Below, in pieces: positions 1-6,491 of a stretch of DNA of 12,218 nt; positions within the stretch are counted from its first letter, which is position 1, and every line of letters starts with the position of its first letter. This DNA comes from Hyphomicrobiales bacterium (GTDB lineage: Bacteria; Pseudomonadota; Alphaproteobacteria; Rhizobiales; Kaistiaceae). The position numbers and the translations under genes were made by a program. The stretch is from contig JAFKJZ010000087.1 of the NCBI GenBank assembly GCA_017305815.1, forward strand, positions 1-12,218. Reading direction: 5' to 3'. Below the pieces are notes generated by a model, which was not told the origin of the DNA, searched no databases, and saw only the letters and a list, made by a program, of their open reading frames with translations.

Positions 1-618
1 CTTCTGCGCGGCCTCGAGGATCGGGCCCTGCTCGATGTGATACTCGAAATAGGCGTGCATCTTGCGGGCGCCGACTTCTTCGTCGCCGACCCAGCCGATC
101 CGCTTCAGTTCATCGCCGAAAGCGAGTCCCTCAGGATCCCTACGGGAATAGGCGTAGTCGATCGGAATGGCGCCGGCGAAGACGCCGGAAGCGAGCATGG
201 CCGGGGCGAAGCGGGCGCCCTCTTCATTGGTCCAGTTGGTGACGACGACCGGATGCTTCGTCTTGATGCCGAGGTCGTTCAGGCTTCGGATCACCTCGAG
301 ACCCGCCAGCACGCCGAGAACGCCGTCATACTTGCCGCCGGTCGGCTGGGTATCGAGATGGCTGCCGATATAGACGGGCAGCGCCTCCGGGTCGGTGCCC
401 GGCCGCGTCGCGAACATGGTGCCCATCTTGTCGACGCCGAGCGTCATGCCCGCCGCCTCGCACCATGCCTGGAACAGCTTGCGTCCCTCGGCGTCGGCAT
501 CGGTCAGCGTCTGGCGGTTGTTGCCGCCCGCGATGCCCGGCCCGACCTTGGCCATCTCCATCAAGCTGTCCCAGAGGCGTTCGCCATTGATGCGGAGATT
601 ATCGGTCGGGGCCGTCAT
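1..618 (-). CDS. pydC: N-carbamoyl-beta-alanine amidohydrolase (beta-ureidopropionase / N-carbamoyl amino acid hydrolase), N-terminal half, cut by the window edge
   Basis: A partial M20-family metallohydrolase: 206 residues are visible of a family usually about 410-430 long. It would hydrolyse N-carbamoyl-beta-alanine to beta-alanine, CO2 and ammonia in the cytoplasm, the third step of reductive pyrimidine breakdown. Metal-site motifs are seen: His87-Leu-Asp89 inside GSHLDTQPTGG, Asp98 in KYDGVLG, Glu132-Glu133 in TNEEGARF, and His194/Glu196 in HIEQGP. The C-terminal metal histidine lies outside the window. The ATG at 618 is the only in-frame choice, because a stop lies seven codons upstream; the ribosome site is weak. 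It lies 158 bp behind mmsA on the same strand. Family members also act on other N-carbamoyl amino acids or allantoate, so the substrate is inferred from the neighbouring aminotransferase, mmsA, rutR and preTA. Family assignment is sure, substrate likely. Confidence 0.88.
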   Translation of the reverse strand, partial: MTAPTDNLRINGERLWDSLMEMAKVGPGIAGGNNRQTLTDADAEGRKLFQAWCEAAGMTLGVDKMGTMFATRPGTDPEALPVYIGSHLDTQPTGGKYDGVLGVLAGLEVIRSLNDLGIKTKHPVVVTNWTNEEGARFAPAMLASGVFAGAIPIDYAYSRRDPEGLAFGDELKRIGWVGDEEVGARKMHAYFEYHIEQGPILEAAQK

Positions 619-644
619 GCATGTCGTCTTTCGTCGTTAGGGCT

Positions 645-667
645 CCCGGCCGTTTCTTCCGGCCGGG
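645..667 (-). other. Hairpin in the leader of pydC
   Basis: CCCGGCCG (645-652) and its perfect complement CGGCCGGG (660-667) are separated by a 7-base loop. It sits 27 bp before the pydC start, read on the minus strand. No run of T follows, so a simple intrinsic terminator is unlikely. It could shape the pydC leader or be fortuitous in GC-rich DNA. Confidence 0.3.
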
Positions 668-720
668 GCGGGAGAAAACTCGCAGTCATCCGCGGCGCCG
701 AGGCGCGACGCGGCCGAAAG

Positions 721-742
721 CATCGCCGCCGAAGCGGCGATG
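721..742 (-). terminator. Perfect 9-bp hairpin with a C(UUCG)G loop downstream of mmsA
   Basis: Arms CATCGCCGC (721-729) and GCGGCGATG (734-742) are perfectly complementary. On the minus strand the loop reads TTCG closed by a C-G pair, the very stable UUCG tetraloop class. It begins 35 bp after the mmsA stop codon and is followed by CTTTCGG, so the T tract is only three bases. It may end or attenuate the aminotransferase-mmsA transcript before pydC. The rest of the 619-776 gap shows no convincing promoter. Confidence 0.45.
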
Positions 743-776
743 CGAACTCGTGAGAACCGTCCCGACGACACCTTAG

Positions 777-2285
777 TCACATCGTCGGGAAGTTGAAGAC
801 CGCGCCGGACTTGATCCCGTCCGGCCAGCGGGTCGTCACCGTCTTCAGGCGCGTATAGAAATGCACGCCCTCCGGTCCGTAGATGGCGTGATCGCCAAAG
901 ATCGACCGCTTCCAGCCGCCGAACGAATGATAGGCGACCGGAACCGGAATCGGCACGTTGACGCCCACCATGCCCGCCTCGACCTTGTCGGCGAAGGAGC
1001 GCGCGGCGTCGCCGTCGCGGGTGAAGATCGCGGTGCCGTTGCCATATTCGTGGGCATTGATGAGTTCGAGGGCATCGGCATAGGAGTTGGCGCGGAGCAC
1101 GGAGAGCACGGGACCGAAGATCTCCTCGCGGTAGATCGTCATATCCTTGTCCACATGATCAAAAAGCGTGCCACCGACGAAGTAGCCGTTTTCGTAGCCC
1201 TGCAGCTTGAAGCCGCGGCCGTCGACCACGAGCCTGGCTCCCTCGGCGACGCCCTTGTCGATATAACCGAGTACCTTCTCCATGTGCTGCTTGGTGACCA
1301 GCGGCCCCATCTCGGCGTCGCGATCCGTCGCCGGGCCGATCTTCAGCGCGCGGACGCGCGGCGCCAGCGTTTCGATCAGCGCGTCGGCCGTCTTCTGGCC
1401 GACAGGCACCGCCACCGAGACCGCCATGCAGCGCTCGCCGGCCGAACCGTAGCCCGCCCCCATCAGCGCATCGGCGACCTTGTCCATATCGGCATCCGGC
1501 ATCACCACCAGATGGTTCTTGGCGCCGCCGAGCGCCTGAACCCGCTTTCCGGCCGCCGTTCCCGTCGCATAGACATATTGCGCGATCGGCGTCGAACCGA
1601 CGAAGGAAACCGCCTTGATGTCGGGATGATGCAGGATCGCGTCGACGACCTCCTTGTCGCCATGCACGACATTCAGCACGCCCGGCGGCAGGCCGGCCTC
1701 GTGCAGCAACTCGGCCGTCAGCATCGCCGCGCCGGGATCACGCTCCGACGGCTTCAGGATGAAGGTGTTGCCGCAGGCGATCGCCACCGGATACATCCAG
1801 AGCGGCACCATGCAGGGGAAGTTGAACGGCGTGATGCCGGCGACGACGCCGAGCGCTTGGCGGTCGGAATAGGTGTCGATCGCCGGGCCGACATTCTTCG
1901 AATATTCGCCCTTCAGCAGATGCGGGATTCCGCAGGCGAACTCGACGACCTCGAGGCCGCGCTGCACTTCGCCGAGCGCGTCGTCATGGGTCTTGCCGTG
2001 CTCGGCCGAGATGGCGCGGGCGATGCGGTCGGCGTTCTGTTCAAGCAGGTCCTTGAACTTGAACATCACGCGTGCGCGCTTCATCGGCGGCGTATCGGCC
2101 CAAGCCGGGAACGCCGCCTTGGCCGAGGCGACGGCGGCATCGAGCTCGGCCGAGGTCGAGAGCGGCAGCGTCGCCACCGGCTCGCCGGTGGCGGGGTTGT
2201 AGACCGGCTGGCTGCGCGTCGACGCCGAAAGCGACGGCTTGCCGTCAACCAGATTGGGGATGGTGTTCAGACTGATCGCGTCCAT
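777..2285 (-). CDS. mmsA: CoA-acylating methylmalonate-semialdehyde / malonate-semialdehyde dehydrogenase
   Basis: A full-length aldehyde dehydrogenase of 502 residues. It oxidises malonate semialdehyde or methylmalonate semialdehyde with NAD+ and CoA, releasing CO2 and forming acetyl-CoA or propionyl-CoA. Signs seen: the nucleotide-site stretch ITPFNFPCMVPLWM (about 151-164) and ILKPSE (176-181); ALGGAKNH (251-258), where Asn replaces the general-base Glu of hydrolysing aldehyde dehydrogenases, as is typical of the CoA-dependent subfamily; the catalytic Cys286 in GSAGERCMA; and EEIFGPVLSV. The start ATG has GGGAGG just upstream, and only 18 bp separate it from the aminotransferase stop, so the two are probably cotranscribed. 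In this setting the likely job is the last step from beta-alanine, and from beta-aminoisobutyrate on the thymine branch. Related enzymes serve valine or inositol breakdown, but no genes for those are visible here. Confidence 0.95.
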   Translation of the reverse strand: MDAISLNTIPNLVDGKPSLSASTRSQPVYNPATGEPVATLPLSTSAELDAAVASAKAAFPAWADTPPMKRARVMFKFKDLLEQNADRIARAISAEHGKTHDDALGEVQRGLEVVEFACGIPHLLKGEYSKNVGPAIDTYSDRQALGVVAGITPFNFPCMVPLWMYPVAIACGNTFILKPSERDPGAAMLTAELLHEAGLPPGVLNVVHGDKEVVDAILHHPDIKAVSFVGSTPIAQYVYATGTAAGKRVQALGGAKNHLVVMPDADMDKVADALMGAGYGSAGERCMAVSVAVPVGQKTADALIETLAPRVRALKIGPATDRDAEMGPLVTKQHMEKVLGYIDKGVAEGARLVVDGRGFKLQGYENGYFVGGTLFDHVDKDMTIYREEIFGPVLSVLRANSYADALELINAHEYGNGTAIFTRDGDAARSFADKVEAGMVGVNVPIPVPVAYHSFGGWKRSIFGDHAIYGPEGVHFYTRLKTVTTRWPDGIKSGAVFNFPTM

Positions 2286-2303
2286 GGCTTCCTCCCGCGC
2301 TTC

Positions 2304-3626
2304 TCAGTCGATTTCCTTCAGCACGCCCGAAAGCGTGTCGAAGATTTCGTCGATCTGGCTCTTCTCGATGACCAGCGGCGGCGACAGCGCGATGATGTCG
2401 CCGGTCGTGCGGATCAATAGATTGCGCTCATAGGCCTTCAGGAAAGCCTGGAAGGCGCGTTTCGTCGGGGCGCCAGGGATCGATTCCAGCTCGATCGCGC
2501 CGATCAGGCCGAGATTGCGGATGTCGATGACGTGCGGCAGGCCCTTCAGGCTGTGCAGCGCGTCTTCCCAATATTGGGCAATCTCGGAAACACGCGTCAG
2601 CAGGCCTTCCTCGGCATAGACGTCGAGGGTGGCGAGCGAGGCGGCGCAGGCAACCGGATGGGCCGAATAGGTGTAGCCGTGGAACAGCTCGATCGTGTTC
2701 TCCGGCGCATCCATGAACGCGTCGTAGATCTTGGACGAGCAGAACACGGCGCCCATCGGCACGACGCCGCTGGTCAGGCCCTTGGCGGTGGTGACGAGAT
2801 CGGGGATGACGTCGAAATAATCGACGGCGAACGGCGTGCCGAGACGGCCGAAGCCGGTGATGACCTCGTCGAAGATCAGCAGGATGTCATGCTTGTCGCA
2901 GATCTCGCGCAGGCGCTTCAGATAGCCCTTCGGCGGCACCAGCACGCCGGTCGAGCAGGCGACCGGCTCGACGATCAGGGCGGCGATATTGGAGGCGTCA
3001 TGCAGCGCGATGACCTTTTCCAGGTCGTCGGCGAATTCGGCGCCGAACTCCGGCTGGCCGCGCGAGAAGGCGTTGCGGGCGGGGTCATGCGTATGGCGGA
3101 TGTGGTCGACGCCGGTCAGCATGGTGCCGAAGGTCTTGCGGTTGCCGGAGATGCCGCCGACCGAGATGCCGCCGAAGCCGACGCCGTGATAGCCGCGCTC
3201 ACGCCCGAGCAGGCGGTACTTGGTGCCGTTGCCCTTGGCGCGGTGATAGGCGAGCGCGATCTTCAGCGCCGTATCGACCGATTCCGAGCCCGAATTGGTG
3301 AAGAAGACGTGGTCGAGCGGCTTCGGCATCATCGCCGCGAGACGCGCGGCCAGTTCGAACGCCTTCGGATGGCCCATCTGGAAGGCCGGCGCATAGTCGA
3401 GCTCGGCAACCTGCTTCGACACCGCCTCGACGATCTTGGTCCGGCCGTGGCCGGCATTGACGCACCAGAGGCCGGCCGTGCCGTCGAGGATCTGGCGACC
3501 GTCCGCCGAGGTGTAGTGCATGTCCCTGGCGCCGACCAGCATGCGCGGGTTCTGCTTGAACTGGCGGTTCGCCGTGAACGGCATCCAGAAGGCTTCGAGG
3601 TTGTTCGAATACTGCGCGCTTGTCAT
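2304..3626 (-). CDS. Class III omega-amino acid:pyruvate aminotransferase (beta-alanine--pyruvate transaminase type)
   Basis: A PLP-dependent, fold-type I enzyme of 440 residues, the usual length. It is expected to move the amino group of beta-alanine to pyruvate, giving malonate semialdehyde and L-alanine. Seen: N-terminal FWMPFTANRQFK, characteristic of the omega-amino acid:pyruvate group; TNSGSESVDTALKIA (110-124), the phosphate-cup region; IFDEVITGFGR (251-261) with Asp253, which contacts the PLP ring nitrogen; and TTAKGLTSG with the Schiff-base Lys282. The start ATG follows GAGGACC about 12 bp upstream. It is the first gene of the minus-strand group and is followed by mmsA, whose substrate is its product. 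It is divergent from the XRE-cupin gene across a shared promoter region. Members of this family can also use other omega-amines and taurine-like substrates; beta-alanine is favoured by the pathway context. Confidence 0.92.
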   Translation of the reverse strand: MTSAQYSNNLEAFWMPFTANRQFKQNPRMLVGARDMHYTSADGRQILDGTAGLWCVNAGHGRTKIVEAVSKQVAELDYAPAFQMGHPKAFELAARLAAMMPKPLDHVFFTNSGSESVDTALKIALAYHRAKGNGTKYRLLGRERGYHGVGFGGISVGGISGNRKTFGTMLTGVDHIRHTHDPARNAFSRGQPEFGAEFADDLEKVIALHDASNIAALIVEPVACSTGVLVPPKGYLKRLREICDKHDILLIFDEVITGFGRLGTPFAVDYFDVIPDLVTTAKGLTSGVVPMGAVFCSSKIYDAFMDAPENTIELFHGYTYSAHPVACAASLATLDVYAEEGLLTRVSEIAQYWEDALHSLKGLPHVIDIRNLGLIGAIELESIPGAPTKRAFQAFLKAYERNLLIRTTGDIIALSPPLVIEKSQIDEIFDTLSGVLKEID

Positions 3627-3662
3627 TTTTCGGGGGTCCTCATGCGGCCGTCTTCCTGGCGG

Positions 3663-3707
3663 GGCCGGTCATTTTTATGAACGTAGCCGCAGGGTCTAGG
3701 CCGGTCA
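3663..3707 (-). repeat. Direct repeat of TGACCGGCC flanking the aminotransferase -10 region
   Basis: The 9-mer TGACCGGCC (minus strand) occurs twice, at 3699-3707 and 3663-3671, 36 bp apart. One copy overlaps the predicted -35 element and the other lies just after the predicted start point. The placement suits a pair of regulator sites, perhaps for the adjacent XRE-cupin protein. Chance repetition in GC-rich DNA is possible. Confidence 0.35.
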
Positions 3708-3708
3708 A
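3680..3708 (-). promoter_or_regulatory. Predicted sigma70-type promoter for the aminotransferase-mmsA unit
   Basis: On the minus strand TTGACC (-35, 3708-3703) is followed after exactly 17 bases by TACGTT (-10, 3685-3680). Transcription would start near 3673, leaving a leader of about 47 bases before the aminotransferase ATG. Five of six -35 bases match the consensus; the -10 is weaker. This is a prediction by eye only. Confidence 0.45.
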
Positions 3709-3712
3709 TTCG

Positions 3713-3741
3713 TTGCAACCGTTAATACTGTTCTTTATATT
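3713..3741 (+). promoter_or_regulatory. Predicted promoter of the XRE-cupin regulator, giving a leaderless mRNA
   Basis: TTGCAA (-35, 3713-3718) is separated by 17 bases from TATATT (-10, 3736-3741). The expected start point, about seven bases downstream, is the A of the ATG at 3748. No Shine-Dalgarno sequence precedes that ATG, so a leaderless transcript is predicted. The -35 lies within the perfect 8-bp palindrome GTTGCAAC (3712-3719). Confidence 0.5.
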
Positions 3742-3746
3742 GAACA
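3729..3746. promoter_or_regulatory. Candidate operator: TGTTC-N8-GAACA inverted repeat over the -10 box
   Basis: TGTTC (3729-3733) and GAACA (3742-3746) form a perfect inverted repeat with an 8-base AT-rich spacer that contains the predicted -10 box of the XRE-cupin gene. A dimeric HTH protein bound here would block that promoter, so autorepression is the simplest reading. No binding data are available. Confidence 0.35.
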
Positions 3747-3747
3747 C

Positions 3748-4311
3748 ATGAACGCCTCGAATTTCGATATCGACGTCGGCGCGCGACTGCGCGAACTGCG
3801 GATCCGCCACGGCCTGTCGCAGCGCGCGCTCGCCAAGCGCGCGGGCGTGTCGAACGCGACCGTGTCGATGGTCGAGGCGAACCGGATCAGCCCCTCCGTC
3901 TCGGGACTGCGGCAGATCCTGGCCGGCATCCCGCTCAGCCTTTCCGAGTTCTTCGCCGAGGCGAAGCCGGCGGTGGAGCCGGTGGTGTTCCGCGCCTCGG
4001 AACTCAAGGAGATCGCCGGCGGCAAGATCTCGTTCCGCCAGGTCGGCGGCAATCTCGAGGGACGCTCGCTGCAGATGCTGCATGAGCGCTACAAGCCGGG
4101 CGCGGTCTCCGGCAAGGCGATGCTGTCGCACCAGGGCGAGGAAGCGGGCCTGATTATCCGCGGCCGCATGCTGCTGGAAGTCGACGGCCGGCGCTACGAG
4201 CTCAACCCCGGCGACGCCTACTTCTTCGACAGCCGCAAACCGCACGCCTTCAAGAATATCGGCGAGGACGACCTGGAGCTCGTCTCCGCCTGCACGCCGC
4301 CGAGCTTCTGA
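3748..4311 (+). CDS. XRE-family transcriptional regulator with C-terminal cupin sensor domain
   Basis: A 187-residue protein made of an XRE/Cro-type helix-turn-helix (about 11-66; recognition region LSQRALAKRAGVSNATVSMVE), a short linker, and a small double-stranded beta-helix cupin (about 105-182; HQGEEAGLIIRG and LNPGDAYFFDSRKPHAF). This layout is shared with many small-molecule-sensing repressors such as the PuuR group, which respond to amines or amino acids. The ligand here is unknown; beta-alanine or a related omega-amino acid is a reasonable guess because the divergent neighbour is the aminotransferase. His128, the Glu131/Glu132 pair and His166 could form a metal site, as in other cupins. 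ATG 3748 is the first start codon after an in-frame stop (TAG at 3697-3699) and has no Shine-Dalgarno sequence, which fits leaderless translation. Confidence 0.9.
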   Translation: MNASNFDIDVGARLRELRIRHGLSQRALAKRAGVSNATVSMVEANRISPSVSGLRQILAGIPLSLSEFFAEAKPAVEPVVFRASELKEIAGGKISFRQVGGNLEGRSLQMLHERYKPGAVSGKAMLSHQGEEAGLIIRGRMLLEVDGRRYELNPGDAYFFDSRKPHAFKNIGEDDLELVSACTPPSF

Positions 4312-4434
4312 GCCGCCGACGCGCGGCGAAGCCATTGAAATCGAGCCGGAATCGACCGAAAGTCCCACTCGAATGGCAGAGGGACCGGATGACAGGCGCG
4401 CCATGGGGAACGAACGGGAGACTCGACCACCGTC

Positions 4435-5085
4435 ATGACACCTGCGAACACCGCGCGCGCCAGCCAGACCAAGAAGCGGACGCGCATCCAGGAAGAGAAC
4501 GAGGAGCGCATTCTCGACGCGGCTCTGGAGATCTTCTCGACCTACGGCCTGCGCGGCGCCACCGTCGACCAGATCGCCGAACTCGCCGGCATGACCAAGC
4601 CGAACCTGCTCTACTATTTCCGCCGCAAGGACGACATCTACCTCGCCATCCTGAGCCGCACGCTGGAACTATGGCTGCAGCCGCTGGAGACGCTGGGCGA
4701 AGGCGACGACCCGATCACCGAGATCCGCGCCTATATCGACCGCAAGCTGGAGATCTCGCGCGACAATCCCAAGGCCTCGCGGCTCTACGCGATCGAGGTG
4801 CTGCAGGGCGCGCCCGTCATCGGCACGCTGCTGAACAACCGCCTGAAGACTCTGGTCGACAGCAAGGCGGCGGTGATCCGGCGCTGGGTCGACGAGGGAC
4901 GCCTCGCCCCGATCGACCCCTATCACCTGATCTTCATGATCTGGGCGACGACGCAGCACTATGCCGATTTCGAGGTCCAGGTGCGGGCGATGCTGGGCGA
5001 CGCCGCCGACGATAACCGCCATTTCGACACGGCGACGCGAACGCTGGAGGATATCTTCCTGAGCGGCCTGCTGCCGAAAGCCTGA
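4435..5085 (+). CDS. rutR: TetR-family transcriptional regulator, RutR-like (uracil-responsive)
   Basis: A 216-residue TetR-type protein with an N-terminal HTH (about 24-70: ILDAALEIFSTYG, IAELAGMTKPNLLYYFRRKDD). Its ligand-binding domain strongly resembles E. coli RutR as I remember it: LELWLQPLE, KLEISRDNPKASRLYAIEVLQGAP, GRLAPIDPYHLIFMIW and TQHYADFEVQV. RutR binds uracil, and in E. coli also thymine, and then releases DNA. The gene lies between the beta-alanine catabolic genes and, about 4 kb further on, preTA. A RutR-like box precedes preT. It probably represses pyrimidine degradation when uracil is absent. GGGAG lies about 14 bases before the ATG, a rather long spacing. No RutR-like box was found next to this gene. 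The 123 bp before it hold only a short weak hairpin near 4312-4327. Confidence 0.87.
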   Translation: MTPANTARASQTKKRTRIQEENEERILDAALEIFSTYGLRGATVDQIAELAGMTKPNLLYYFRRKDDIYLAILSRTLELWLQPLETLGEGDDPITEIRAYIDRKLEISRDNPKASRLYAIEVLQGAPVIGTLLNNRLKTLVDSKAAVIRRWVDEGRLAPIDPYHLIFMIWATTQHYADFEVQVRAMLGDAADDNRHFDTATRTLEDIFLSGLLPKA

Positions 5086-5100
5086 GGCAGCAACCTCAGG
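5081..5100. terminator. Compact bidirectional hairpin shared by two convergent genes
   Basis: CCTGAGG (5081-5087) and CCTCAGG (5094-5100) form a perfect 7-bp stem with a 6-base loop. The stem contains the TGA of rutR (5083-5085) and the stop of the opposing hydrolase (5096-5098). The genes end 10 bp apart, so the same hairpin would serve both transcripts. There is no T tract on the plus side and only TTT on the minus side, so termination strength is uncertain. Confidence 0.45.
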
Positions 5101-5749
5101 CGGCCGCCTCGCGCGCCAGGAAGGCGACCGCCGCGTCGACCTGCTCGCGCGCGATGCTGTGGCCGAGCCCACCGAGAGGAAGAAAGGCCGTATCGAATCC
5201 GGCCGCCTGGAACCGCGCAGCGGCGTCCCTGCCCTCGGCGATCGGGATCACCCGGTCGTCGGCGCCATGGCTCAGCAGCAGGCGCGGCGATTGCGCCGTC
5301 GCGGCGCCGACCGGCCCGCCAAAACGTCCGGCAAGCGCGATGCCGTGACCGAAGGCTTGGCCGGCCGCCGCCATCGCCAGTGTCAGGATGGCGCCCTGGC
5401 TGAAGCCGAGCAGCGCCAGGTCGGCCGGCGCTATTCCCTCGGCAGCGGCGAGCGCCGCGAGGCGCGGCGTCAACGACGACAGGGCCTCGGCGACGCGCGG
5501 CCCGCGATTGGCCTCGGTAACACCAACGATCGAGAACCACTGGCGGCCGGGTCCGCCACCGCTGAACGGGTCCGGCCCGCCCAGGAGGATGCAGGCGCGG
5601 CTTTCGTCGGTCGCGCAGAGCATCTGCGCGACCGGGAGCAGATCGTCCGCCATCGCGCCGACCCCGTGCAGCAGCACGAGGAGATGGGGTGGCGCCGCGG
5701 CGCCGATCCGGAGCGCGAGCGGATCGAGGGGATGACGCGTGACGGACAT
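5096..5749 (-). CDS. Alpha/beta-hydrolase of the carboxylesterase/phospholipase (YpfH-like) group
   Basis: A 217-residue single-domain serine hydrolase of the usual length for small bacterial carboxylesterases. Seen: the oxyanion-side motif LLVLLHGVGAMADDL (23-37), the nucleophile elbow GFSQGA with Ser117, the acid Asp165 in HGADDRVIP, and His197 in GLGHSI, a complete catalytic triad in the expected order. There is no signal peptide, so it is probably cytoplasmic. The substrate cannot be told; short acyl esters are typical. GGAG lies about 12 bases before the ATG. It starts 60 bp after the SnoaL-like gene on the same strand, so the two may be one operon, divergent from lysR. Confidence 0.88.
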   Translation of the reverse strand: MSVTRHPLDPLALRIGAAAPPHLLVLLHGVGAMADDLLPVAQMLCATDESRACILLGGPDPFSGGGPGRQWFSIVGVTEANRGPRVAEALSSLTPRLAALAAAEGIAPADLALLGFSQGAILTLAMAAAGQAFGHGIALAGRFGGPVGAATAQSPRLLLSHGADDRVIPIAEGRDAAARFQAAGFDTAFLPLGGLGHSIAREQVDAAVAFLAREAAA

Positions 5750-5809
5750 GTTCTGGTCTCCAGCGGGACGGGCCGATTGTCGGAATGGAATTCAGCGGAC
5801 CGGCCGGCG

Positions 5810-6367
5810 CTACTTCGCGAGACCGAGCTGCGTCATGTAGGTCTGGTTGTCCCAGAACAGGTACTCTTCGTCCATCGTGCCGTTCTTCCAGTGGCTGACG
5901 GTCGCCATCGGCAGCTTGAAGCTCTTTCCGGTCGGCGCGATCTCGCCATTGGGCGTCGGCATCGGCCTGGTGAAGGTGCCCTCCATGATGCCTGTGACGG
6001 CCGTCCATTCGCCGTCCCCAACCCGCACGGGATGCTCCTTGATGCGGGTGTCGGGAGCATAGACGAACATCGCCTTGAGATCGGCGATGTGCCGGTCGAT
6101 TCCCTTGGTGGTGTGACCGTCCGGCCAATGGACCAGCACGTCGGCGCTATGGCTGTCCTTGAGCCGGTCCCATTCCTGGTTCGAGAACACGTCGAAATCG
6201 AGCGTGTCGAACGTCGCCAGATGGGCCTTGGCGATCTTCTCTGCCGTGCGGTAGCGCGCGAGCGCCTCGGCATCATCCGAAGCCGCAATGGCGGGAGCGG
6301 CGGCGCCGAGGGCGAGGCCGAGGCCAAGCACGAGGGCAGCCATGCGGCGGTTGGTCGTGAGGGTCAT
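5810..6367 (-). CDS. Exported SnoaL-like / NTF2-fold protein (ester-cyclase family)
   Basis: A 185-residue protein with a clear Sec signal peptide: TNRR, a hydrophobic stretch MAALVLGLGLALGAAAP, then a likely cleavage near AIAA before SDDAEA. The mature part has the features of the SnoaL-like ester-cyclase group: VLVHWPDGHTTKG, a pD-type APDTRIKEH, VTGIMEGTF, PTGKSFKLPMATVSHW and a C-terminal DEEYLFWDNQTYMTQLG. Members form a cone-shaped pocket, and most exported ones have no known reaction, so no function is assigned. AGGAG lies 7 bases before ATG 6367; an adjacent ATG at 6370 would add one Met. It is divergent from lysR and upstream of the hydrolase, which suggests LysR control of both. Confidence 0.85.
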   Translation of the reverse strand: MTLTTNRRMAALVLGLGLALGAAAPAIAASDDAEALARYRTAEKIAKAHLATFDTLDFDVFSNQEWDRLKDSHSADVLVHWPDGHTTKGIDRHIADLKAMFVYAPDTRIKEHPVRVGDGEWTAVTGIMEGTFTRPMPTPNGEIAPTGKSFKLPMATVSHWKNGTMDEEYLFWDNQTYMTQLGLAK

Positions 6368-6418
6368 CATCGATCTCCTGTTGGGCGGCGGCCGTACTGG
6401 CCAGGCCACGGCAGGAGG

Positions 6419-6446
6419 TTGCACCCGGACGGACCTCTGCGATATT
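6419..6446 (+). promoter_or_regulatory. Possible promoter for lysR
   Basis: TTGCAC (6419-6424) and GATATT (6441-6446) are spaced by 16 bases and would start transcription near 6453, about 40 bases before the lysR ATG. The match is moderate. Just downstream, GCAG-ATCGATC-CTGC (6457-6471) is an imperfect dyad that could be a LysR-type site for the divergent pair. Both are weak predictions. Confidence 0.3.
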
Positions 6447-6491
6447 GCCAAATGAAGCAGATCGATCCTGCAAAAACGTTGAGGCATCCGC

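Noticed and set aside
37..753. Plus-strand 238-codon open frame at the left edge
   Set aside because: It is antisense to the N-carbamoyl amidohydrolase, whose minus-strand frame shows conserved metal ligands.
861..2420. Plus-strand 519-codon open frame opposite mmsA
   Set aside because: Antisense shadow of mmsA with biased, domain-free composition.
2532..3680. Plus-strand 382-codon open frame opposite the aminotransferase
   Set aside because: Antisense shadow; the minus-strand aminotransferase has all catalytic motifs.
3640..4404. Minus-strand frame of 254 codons opposite the XRE-cupin gene
   Set aside because: Shadow of the XRE-cupin gene; only its last ten codons, next to the predicted aminotransferase start point, were kept as a speculative uORF.
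4959..6128. Minus-strand 389-codon frame spanning the SnoaL-like and hydrolase genes
   Set aside because: It overlaps two well-supported minus-strand genes in another frame and has arginine-rich, domain-free composition.
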